DNA from: a virus
IMG/VR virus record: IMGVR_UViG_3300043446_002229
Span: 1 to 43,144 of that record
Length of the DNA stretch: 43,144 bases
Reading direction: 5' to 3' (one strand)
This document shows, piece after piece, positions 15,342 through 23,300 of this stretch; positions within the stretch are counted from its first letter, which is position 1, and every line of letters starts with the position of its first letter. The notes beneath the pieces were generated by a model. That model saw only the letters and a list, made by a program, of their open reading frames with translations, was not told the DNA's origin and did not search any database. The position numbers and the translations under genes were made by a program.

Positions 15342-15724
15342 TAGGCCAGCGAGAACGTGATAGCCCCGGCAGCGAACTGCAGCGTGTCACCAGACGTGAC
15401 CGACTTGCTGGTCGCCAGAGCCCCATACATGAGCCGCTTCGGCGTACCCGCAGAGTCGTACACCTCAACACCCACCACGGTGCACGTCGGCATGTCGGTG
15501 AAGTTGATCGTGGACGTGTTATCAATCACGCCAGACGCGGCAGCGTCCCACGCAATCGTCTGACGGGCATACGAGCCACCGGTCACCTCAGTGCCAGGAG
15601 TGGAATCGTTGCCGTTCGCCGTCATCAAAGCCAGCTTGATCGGAGTCGTCACACTGTAGGCAGCGGTACCGACAAGCGCATCAAGCAGCTGGTTCTCAAT
15701 AGTGTTCGGAAGATTGTCAGCCAC
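15341..15724 (-). CDS. Conserved small virion protein downstream of capsid
   Basis: This 127-residue protein starts MADNLPNTIENQLLDALVGT and contains PIKLALMTANGNDS and EVTGGSYARQTIAW, a well-conserved pattern in small proteins from many phages, usually called tail fibre or capsid-associated proteins. It is the first gene after the capsid terminator. A decoration role is possible but not proven. Confidence 0.75.
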   Translation of the reverse strand: MADNLPNTIENQLLDALVGTAAYSVTTPIKLALMTANGNDSTPGTEVTGGSYARQTIAWDAAASGVIDNTSTINFTDMPTCTVVGVEVYDSAGTPKRLMYGALATSKSVTSGDTLQFAAGAITFSLA

Positions 15725-15765
15725 GCTGATCCCTCACTGTGAAGTCAAGAATGTGGACAACCGCA

Positions 15766-15802
15766 GTGGGGACCGCCACCAGATTGTGGTGACGGCCCCC
15801 AC
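15766..15802 (-). terminator. Hairpin downstream of the capsid gene
   Basis: The stem pairs GTGGGG/CCCCAC and continues with CCGCCACCA/TGGTG-CGG with small bulges around an ATTG-containing loop. The sequence that follows on the minus strand is only weakly T-rich (ACATTCTTGACTTC), so it probably moderates expression downstream of the capsid gene or stabilises its message. Confidence 0.6.
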
Positions 15803-15818
15803 CGTAGTGTTGCTATCG

Positions 15819-16748
15819 CTAGGCGATAGACGAACCGGACTCGATCCGGTACAGAGCCGCCTGGCGGTAAATCTCCCAGCCCTGCAGGGAGTACCAGCCG
15901 ATAGGCCGGAACCTCATCAGCTTGTCCACAACGGGGCCGATGACGATGCCGGGCTCCACAGCGGTCGCCTCAGCGAGCGCCTGCTGGCCAGCAATGATGG
16001 TGCGGTAGTTCTTCGCAGAAGAAGCACCATCGGTTGCGACGTACGCACGCGGGGTCTCCACAATGTACGCGCCACCGAGAACACCGGTCACGGCGTTCAG
16101 GATGTTGCCCACGTTCGGGTCGGTGTACTTGCGGATGTCCTCGAAGGACAGCGAGCCGGTCTCCGAACGGAGATCAAACGCGGTCTCCGGGTGCGTGTAG
16201 CAGGCGTACAGCATGCCCTCACGCGGAACAGCGTTGCCAGCGCGCAGCTTCGACACGGCCTTGCGGATCTGGGCTCCGCCCAGAGTCATCGCGGCAGTGA
16301 CACCACTGGTGGCGGTAGCCGAACCGGAGTAGATCACGTTCGTGCCGGTGATCAGCTTGGCGACCACGATCTTGTCAATCGAGTCCGCCATGTTGTAGGC
16401 GACAATGTTCGCCACAGCCGGATCAACATCGCTGAACGCGAACTCACCCAGCTTGCGGGTGTTGAGCACAGTGTTGCCGTACTCGTTCAGAGTCACGGAC
16501 ACGGTGTTGACGTTGCTGATAGCAACCGCGTCAGGGTCGGTGGTCTCCGTCAGGGTGCTCGTCGCAGCGGCGAGATCCTGGTACAGGGAGAACACGACAC
16601 TGGAACCCGGCATGGCCTGCTGGACAGGACGGCGATCAGCCAGGTTCCTGAACAGGGGCTGAGAGCGCAGAGCGAACTCAACGTAACGGTCGTATGCGGC
16701 CTTAACAAGACCAGCAAGGGCCGACGTGTCGGTGTATGCGTTAGGCAT
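15819..16748 (-). CDS. Major capsid protein (N4-gp56-like, HK97 fold)
   Basis: It has 309 residues. The segments VEFALRSQPLFRNLADRRPVQ, GSSVVFSLYQDLAAATSTLTE and VTLNEYGNTVLNTRKLGEFAFSDVDPAVAN match the pattern of N4-gp56-family capsid proteins, in which a conserved strand is followed by EYG and a D-x-DP motif. There is no N-terminal scaffold domain or protease in cis; a separate scaffold lies upstream. The gene has an exceptionally strong ribosome site, as expected for the most abundant virion protein. Confidence 0.85.
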   Translation of the reverse strand: MPNAYTDTSALAGLVKAAYDRYVEFALRSQPLFRNLADRRPVQQAMPGSSVVFSLYQDLAAATSTLTETTDPDAVAISNVNTVSVTLNEYGNTVLNTRKLGEFAFSDVDPAVANIVAYNMADSIDKIVVAKLITGTNVIYSGSATATSGVTAAMTLGGAQIRKAVSKLRAGNAVPREGMLYACYTHPETAFDLRSETGSLSFEDIRKYTDPNVGNILNAVTGVLGGAYIVETPRAYVATDGASSAKNYRTIIAGQQALAEATAVEPGIVIGPVVDKLMRFRPIGWYSLQGWEIYRQAALYRIESGSSIA

Positions 16749-16757
16749 TAGTAGCGT

Positions 16758-16768
16758 TCACCTCCTTT
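16758..16768 (-). promoter_or_regulatory. Perfect Shine-Dalgarno of the capsid gene
   Basis: AAAGGAGGTGA on the minus strand is complementary to the full anti-Shine-Dalgarno sequence and lies about 10 nt before the capsid ATG at 16748. It is the strongest ribosome site I noticed in the window and supports the assignment of the gene as the major capsid protein. Confidence 0.85.
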
Positions 16769-16798
16769 GGTGAATGAGTTGTGTATGGAAACAAGGGA

Positions 16799-17290
16799 CT
16801 AGACGGCCTGCGGACCGGCAGTAGTGCCGAACAGGATCTTGTTCAGCTCCTCCGGATTGCTGGCCGAATTGATCAGCGCAGACAACTGATCGGGATCATT
16901 CGTAAACGGCTGACCCGACGACTGCGTCTGACTGATCCGCTGCCATGCGGCAAGATTCGGATCAACCGGTGCATCCTGCTGCGGCTGTCCCTGCGTCTCA
17001 GCAGTCACCGCACCGAAAACGTCACCATTCTCGGACAGCCACGCCTCGACCTCCTCCGCAGAGGTGGCATCGGAAGGAATAAACTTCGCGATCTTCTCGG
17101 GAAGCCCCTTCGATGCCAGAACGTCCTTCACCGACCTTTCACGAACCGAAGACTTCAGTGACTCGTTCTCCGCCACGGCATCCTTCAACTGCTTCTGCAG
17201 CGTCTTGTATGCCTTGCGAAGATCACGCAGAGCGCCAGAGTCACCTTGGACGTCTCCAAAGTCATCGTCGTCAAAGTCGAAATCGGACAT
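16799..17290 (-). CDS. Scaffolding protein
   Basis: It has 163 residues. It begins with an acidic stretch (MSDFDFDDDDFGD), then a coiled coil (LRDLRKAYKTLQKQLKDAVAENESLKSSV, quoted in part: LRKAYKTLQKQLKDAVAE), and ends Gln/Pro-rich with a C-terminal helix (PEELNKILFG) suited to touch the capsid shell. It lies directly upstream of the capsid gene. The ATG at 17290 has GGGAG in front; the open frame continues upstream but lacks a site. Confidence 0.82.
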   Translation of the reverse strand: MSDFDFDDDDFGDVQGDSGALRDLRKAYKTLQKQLKDAVAENESLKSSVRERSVKDVLASKGLPEKIAKFIPSDATSAEEVEAWLSENGDVFGAVTAETQGQPQQDAPVDPNLAAWQRISQTQSSGQPFTNDPDQLSALINSASNPEELNKILFGTTAGPQAV

Positions 17291-17423
17291 GTGTGTCTCC
17301 CAACTGTGTTCATCAATAGGTGAATCGCCACCCGCACCCACTACTCGGGGAAGTAGCAGTGGCTGTGGCTACCGGACTTGATACAACTGCCAGGGCCGGT
17401 CGGTCTGGCTAGGACTGTGGGGG

Positions 17424-18536
17424 CTAGACGCCCGTACCGCGGGACAGCGTGCCCGCTGTCACCGCAGAGCGACCCGAGAACCGGGCACGCTCACGCGACT
17501 GAAGACCCTTGATCTTCTTCTCCGCGTTCTGGTCAAGATCAAACTCCGACAGCAGGATCTCCGAATCCGTCAGATCCGTGGACTCGATGTTTGCCAGACG
17601 CTGGGTCGCATCCGCGACCTGGCGGGCCACGCCGAGCTGCGGTGTCAACGCCTGCAACTGGACATCGTTACCACCGGACAGGGACGCGATCCGCTCCGCA
17701 GCCGTAACGTCAGCATCCAAGCCGGCACGCTGCGCGTACCCGCCGATCACGGCAGCGTTAGCAATCTCGTTGATGCGGTTCTTCGCACGGGACGGATCCA
17801 GCGTGAACGCGACCAGATCCGATGCGGACACGTTGTAGAACCGCTGCAGGGCATCCCGGACCTCCGGAGCCGTATCAGCGACCACCCGCTGCGCGTCAGC
17901 AACACGGGTCCGGACCTCGTCCACGGACACGCTGTAATCACCGACAAGACGGGCAATAGCGTCCCGCTCCGCGGTCGATCCAGCGTCACCAATGTACGAC
18001 TGGATGTTCGCCTCACGGAACACCTTGCGGTAGTTGGACTCCAGTTCAAGATACTCGGCCTCGTTGCGGACATCGTTGATGCCCTTCACCTGAAGCGACA
18101 GCAGGCCCTTGAACCGGTCCTTGTACTGCTGGGTGTCCTTCAGCTTCATCGCGATCACGTCAGTGTTCGGACCCCACTGCTGCACCAGAGAATCCACCGA
18201 ACCGGTCAGATCACCCATGCCATACGACGTGAGCAGATTCTTCAACCAAGCACTAGCGGCCTCACGCTGCGAACGAGCCGCAGCATCAGCAGCCGCATTA
18301 ACGCTACCGCCACCACCCTGCGCCAGTGACGCCTGATAGTTCCTGTGCCACTGCTCGTTCGTCTGAGCCACGCTCCGGGCAGCAGCATCCCGCTCCGCGA
18401 CAACCTGCTGCATCTGCTGCTGAATCGCAGCAGCATTGCCAAGATTGACCACGCCCATTCCGCCACCGGACTGAGCCATCGCCAACTGCGCGGCAAGCGC
18501 GTTGTATTGAGCGTCATACTGGGAAAGATCAGCCAT
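17424..18536 (-). CDS. Internal virion protein (helical), 370 aa
   Basis: This mostly helical protein is Ala/Gln-rich. It has an N-terminal coiled coil (IQQQMQQVVAERDAAARSVAQ), the segment LLTSYGMGDLTGSVDSLVQQWG, and MKLKDTQQYKDRFKGLL, a motif seen in predicted ejection proteins of other phages. The gene overlaps the next one upstream by one base (ATGA). It is one of four consecutive large helical proteins placed between portal and scaffold genes, so I infer a role in the internal core or genome ejection. Confidence 0.65.
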   Translation of the reverse strand: MADLSQYDAQYNALAAQLAMAQSGGGMGVVNLGNAAAIQQQMQQVVAERDAAARSVAQTNEQWHRNYQASLAQGGGGSVNAAADAAARSQREAASAWLKNLLTSYGMGDLTGSVDSLVQQWGPNTDVIAMKLKDTQQYKDRFKGLLSLQVKGINDVRNEAEYLELESNYRKVFREANIQSYIGDAGSTAERDAIARLVGDYSVSVDEVRTRVADAQRVVADTAPEVRDALQRFYNVSASDLVAFTLDPSRAKNRINEIANAAVIGGYAQRAGLDADVTAAERIASLSGGNDVQLQALTPQLGVARQVADATQRLANIESTDLTDSEILLSEFDLDQNAEKKIKGLQSRERARFSGRSAVTAGTLSRGTGV

Positions 18537-19462
18537 CACGCAAACCCAAACGTCCGAAGAAGATTCTGCGCCACATTCGCATACGTCGCGTACGCGTTAT
18601 CCGTCGTCTGCCAGCGAGGATCCTGACGAGCCATCTGCTCAGCCTCATACAGAGGCACCGCGACCGGCTTACCGTCCGCACCGACCTTCTGAGTAATCCG
18701 CTGCATCAACGGGTCATTCAACCCAATATTGTCGTCCTCAAGCGTGCGGCGGAGCTTCTGGACGTAAGGAGAAAAAATTTCTGACGGGTCGTCTCCAGCA
18801 TTGATCTTGTCCGCCCACGCCGGGTACGCGCCCGCCAAGTACGTGCGGCGCAGATCCGCCTTCACATCGTCCAGCGTCTGCTCACCCATGGACATCTTCG
18901 CGATATACCGCGACAGCAACTCGTCCGATGCGTCAAGACCATTAGCCTCAGCCCAATTGCGGAGTTCGCTCTGATAAGACCCTGCGACGCCCGCTAGGTT
19001 CTGACCACCCGCGGCGGCCCTCTGGATCTGTGACCCAAGCGCCTCCTTTGTCTGAAGCGCATCCCAGCCGTTAAACCGCGACTGCTCCGCAAGGAAAGTC
19101 AAATCCTCGTCCGACAGGGCCAAACCGTACTGCCGGGAGTCGGCGGCAATCTGGCGCTTGGCCGCCTCAACACTCTCCTGATACAGGTTCGTGTTGTTCT
19201 GCTTGTCCTGAGCCTGGGCAATCGCAGCAGCCTGCTGCTTGGAGTCAAAGTTCGTGAACCAGGCGTAGTCACGCGTCAGAGCATTGAACTCATCCTGAGT
19301 AATCTGACCCGTCGCAGACGAATTGACTACCTGCTTGAGATCCTGAAAGAACCCCGCCAGTTCGGGGTAGGCGGCAGTCAGGGCGTTGAAGTACGCGTAC
19401 TTGGCAATAGTCGAGGCAGCCGTCTTCTTGCGGGCCTGCTCCGCCTCCGGACGCCTAGCCAT
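18536..19462 (-). CDS. Internal virion protein (helical), 308 aa
   Basis: A basic start (MARRPEAEQARKKTAAST) is followed by helical segments such as YPELAGFFQDLKQVV, KQQAAAIAQAQDKQNN and EDLTFLAEQSRFNGW. These short modules recall those in the neighbouring gene and suggest shared ancestry. No family was recognised. Position between the portal and scaffold genes points to the ejection machinery. Confidence 0.65.
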   Translation of the reverse strand: MARRPEAEQARKKTAASTIAKYAYFNALTAAYPELAGFFQDLKQVVNSSATGQITQDEFNALTRDYAWFTNFDSKQQAAAIAQAQDKQNNTNLYQESVEAAKRQIAADSRQYGLALSDEDLTFLAEQSRFNGWDALQTKEALGSQIQRAAAGGQNLAGVAGSYQSELRNWAEANGLDASDELLSRYIAKMSMGEQTLDDVKADLRRTYLAGAYPAWADKINAGDDPSEIFSPYVQKLRRTLEDDNIGLNDPLMQRITQKVGADGKPVAVPLYEAEQMARQDPRWQTTDNAYATYANVAQNLLRTFGFA

Positions 19463-20309
19463 TCTGACCACCAATCCGGTTGAAGAACATGTCCAGAACG
19501 TCCGTCTTCAGGACGTTGTCCGCGAACGCCGGGTTGTCCTGCAGAATCGTGCGAGCGATGTCCTCGTCGGCCATGCCCTGAACACTGGTCTGGGACGACT
19601 GCGTCGAGGTCGTCACCGTCGGGTTCTCCAGTTCCTGCTGACGGAACTGGGCTGTGTACTTCGCCAGCTCCTTCTTCGTCAGGTTCCGACCTAGCATGTC
19701 CGTCGCCAAGCCGTTCAGCAGCATCTCTGCGGACTGCTCATCCATGAGCGCGTTCGTCGTCACCGGACCGGAGTATCCACCCGAACCCCGACTGCCTCCA
19801 GATGAGCCGTCACCTAGGCCGGACTTCTCCATCATCATGTTGAGGAAGTAGTACGGGGTCTGCGGCTCACCGTCCCGCACGGATCGCTCCGACAGAGCCA
19901 CCGCGCGCTCCCACAGAGCGCTTCCCGACCGTCCACCGCGGGCCTTCGCAAGATCCGTGATCTGATCCTGAGAATCCCGGTCAAGGTCATCCCACGACAA
20001 AATCGCGTCTGATGCGGTGACTTCCTGATTCCAGAAACCAGACGAAGGATTCGCCAAGTTGGCGTTGTACAAGTCGCCGCTGCCGATGTAGGACATGTCC
20101 TTCATGCCACGCGGCATCCACGCATACTTACTCGTCTGGTTGCCCGACTTTGACACCTCAATCTGCGTCTTGTTGTCGGTAGCGTTCGGATCAAACAAGG
20201 AAGGGTCGTTCAGCGGTGCCCCAGCGTCAACACGAGGAGCGGGAGTTGACGCGCTTGGCTTCGGTGCCGGAGTCGCTTTTGGTGTCGGCTTTGGTGTCGG
20301 CTCAGTCAT
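19455..20309 (-). CDS. Internal virion protein with Pro/Lys N-terminus, 284 aa
   Basis: The first 30 residues are a Pro/Thr/Lys-rich low-complexity leader (MTEPTPKPTPKATPAPKPSA) that is probably disordered. After this comes a globular helical part (QDQITDLAKARGGRSGSALW, then MNMMMEKSGLG-like) and a Gly/Ser-rich hinge near 160-175. The ATG has AGGAG in front. The function is inferred only from gene order. Confidence 0.65.
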   Translation of the reverse strand: MTEPTPKPTPKATPAPKPSASTPAPRVDAGAPLNDPSLFDPNATDNKTQIEVSKSGNQTSKYAWMPRGMKDMSYIGSGDLYNANLANPSSGFWNQEVTASDAILSWDDLDRDSQDQITDLAKARGGRSGSALWERAVALSERSVRDGEPQTPYYFLNMMMEKSGLGDGSSGGSRGSGGYSGPVTTNALMDEQSAEMLLNGLATDMLGRNLTKKELAKYTAQFRQQELENPTVTTSTQSSQTSVQGMADEDIARTILQDNPAFADNVLKTDVLDMFFNRIGGQNG

Positions 20310-20317
20310 TAATGCTC

Positions 20318-23300
20318 CTAGTTCTTCGGTGAGCCGTCGGGCCGCACATCCAGCAGCGGGTAAATCACGCGGCGAATGAACGAGGCGGCATTGTCATCGT
20401 CTTCCGCAATTGACTGAAGGTTCGCCACTAGACGCGCCTTGTTCTCACGCTTAGTCGCATCCTCCGCGTTCGTGCTGCCCGTAATCTGACCCGAAGCGGA
20501 CGTGAAGGCGTCATACGTGGCGACTGCCTCCGCGATGTACCGAACAGAATCAGGAACCCTCTCGCCGTATTTGCCGTCGTAGAAGTCCTGAATCATGGAC
20601 CGAACGCCATCATTCGGAGAGTTCAGCATCTTGTCCGCCTCGTCCTGAGTGGACAGAGCGGACTCCAAGAACTCACCCTTCAGATCCGGGTAGGTGGCAT
20701 ACACCTTGACCTTGGTAAGGCGCTTAGCCTCCAGCGCCCGCTTACGCTCATCGTCCGTGCGGGCATTAGCGACATAGGCGTCCGCGTCCTCCATGGACAC
20801 CCCGTACACGTACCGAGCCTCCGCCATGCGAAGCCGATCCATGAAGTCCGTGATGCGCGGAGGGGTCTTGTATCCCTGATCCTGGAGCCATTGATAGGTG
20901 TCCTGAGAGAACGTGTCCCCGTCCTTGCGGACCGGGGCAAGCCACATTCCCGCGGTCGGATGATCGGCCAGCAGCTGCTCGTTGTCCTTGGCGAACTGGA
21001 CGGTCTTGCCCGAGTAGGAAAGCTCCAGCAGCTTCTTGCTGTCCTTGCCAGGACCGGACTTGCCCGTGCCGTACGCGGTGAACTTCAACCCGTAAATAGA
21101 CACGCCCATCATGAGGGCATCGGCGTACGGATCCTTAGATCCGTTCTCTAGGGCCTTCTCAACCAGACCGCGGTAGATCGTGGTCATGTTGGCGGCACCG
21201 TACTCGCGGGCCAGGGCGGACACGTCGTTGTCCATGATCTGCGGGGACGCGGTCGCGATGAACCCCATCCCAAAGCGGATCTTCACAATCTGATCAGCCA
21301 AGCCGGCAAGGCCGGCCTGCGCCTTACCCCACTCGGCTTCGGTTCCGGTTTCCGGATCCGGCAGCAGCCCCGCACCCTCGGCAATCTTGGCTGCCGACAT
21401 GTACGCACTTGCGTACGTTGAGCCCACCTCTTCGCGATTCAACGCCGCTAGGCCACGCGCAATAGCGGCAGGCGTGGCCGACTGGACGGCGTCCTGACCA
21501 GCCGCGTACGGGCCGAGAAGGTACTTCTCGTACTCTTGGAATTGTGGCACGAGAGCCACGACACTCTTCACGCTCAGCGACGCCAATGCTGACCCCAGCA
21601 CCGGCATGACGGCGTTCGGATCCCACGAGGGAGCGAGCATCGCCACCTTGCCGCCAAACACCAACGGCACGGTGCTGGTCAAGACACCATCAAACTGGCT
21701 ACCGCCCATAGACATGACACGGCCCATCAAATTGTTGATGGCGTCACTGCCAGGGTAGACGAAGTACATGCCCTTGAAGCGATTGACTTGGTAGCGGGCC
21801 CTCTCGTTCACGTCCGAGAGCAGGTTACCGCTGTTGGCGTTCGGGTCGGCGTCGTTGTAGGAGTCGTCCACAAAAACAAATCCGACGTCATCCAACAGGT
21901 TGAGCGCCAGCCAACCCTTGTAGTAGCCGATCGGGTCGTACTTTGCCATTCGGTACATGCGGCGGTAGAAGTCCTCGGTTGCGCGGTAGTAGCGGGCAAA
22001 GTTGCGCATCTTCCACGCCAGCAATGACTGATTCGCCGGATTGTCCGTGTACTGCAGAGACAGGGCCAGCGCTCGATCTTGGGCAATCTTGGACGCCGCA
22101 ACACCGGCAGCCTGCTCCCCGACGGACTCAGCCAAGTTCGCCTCGTACCGGGCCAAACCTTTACGGGCGCGCAGGTAGTTGGCAAAGTAGATCGGCTCCT
22201 TCGCAATACGCGCGAAGGCGTTGCCCATTGAGTTCCAGATCTTCTCCGAAACACCAGCAGGGATGACAATTGGCTCAGCGTCTACGCCCAGACCCAGCAC
22301 ATAGCGGGGCATGTTGTTCGTTCCAACGCCCTTCAGGGAGGCTGGCGTCAGGACGGTCTCTCCGTCCACCATCCACCGCACTTGGCGGTCCCTGCGGCTG
22401 CCGGTGACGACACGACTCCACAGATCAAGGTTGAGCGTGCCGTCTTTGCGGGAGAACATGTTGAGCACGTCCTGCACGTAGCGACGGGCGAACTCCTCCG
22501 TCGTGACGTTTGCCTCGTAGAATGCTGCAAGCTTTGCCCGATAGCCGTACCTCGCGTCCGCCTCAATGGCTTCCGCAACAGCGCGGATAGCGATCTCTGG
22601 ATTGTCAAGGTTGGCGACAGCGGCAGTGCCGATAGGGCCATCGCCGCGGAGCACGCCGTCAATCGCTCGATGCCAGAACTGGATGCTGGCCTGACTGCTG
22701 GCGGTGACCTCAACGGACTCAAATGCTCCACGCGGATACACCACATCACCGTCGGCCAGGCGCATGCCACGTGCGATACCGGCACCGGGCATGGTCCCAA
22801 GGTTCAGGTGCTGAGCCAGTTCCACGAGATCGTCCAACGCGATGAACGACTCATCGGAAGCCACGTACTCGGAGACGTAACGCAGTTCCGTTTCATCCAG
22901 CGTGCGGCCCAACTTCTGGCGCACCGCAGCGGTAGTCATCAACTGCCGCATAGCGGCCAAGTCACCGGCCTTCATCGCCTCATTTGCTGCGATGACTTCC
23001 TCGCGATTCAGCTGCGGCAGGATGACGTTCTGCCACACGCTGTACGTCTCACCGCCGGGACCGGCCTCACCGGACGCCTTGCGCATGCGCCGAGCGAAGA
23101 AGCCGATGTTCTGTCCGCGTGCCTCACGCGTAGCCGTGGACATGGCGCGACCCTGCACAACGTCCATGAGGTAGCCGCCCGTGAGGGCGTACATGGTGTA
23201 GTCCTCAATAGCGTTTCGTGCCGCATAGCGGAACCCGACAAGGTTCAGCAGGCTCCACCAGTTGACGAGGTTGTTGCCGAACGAGTCCGGCGTCAGCCCT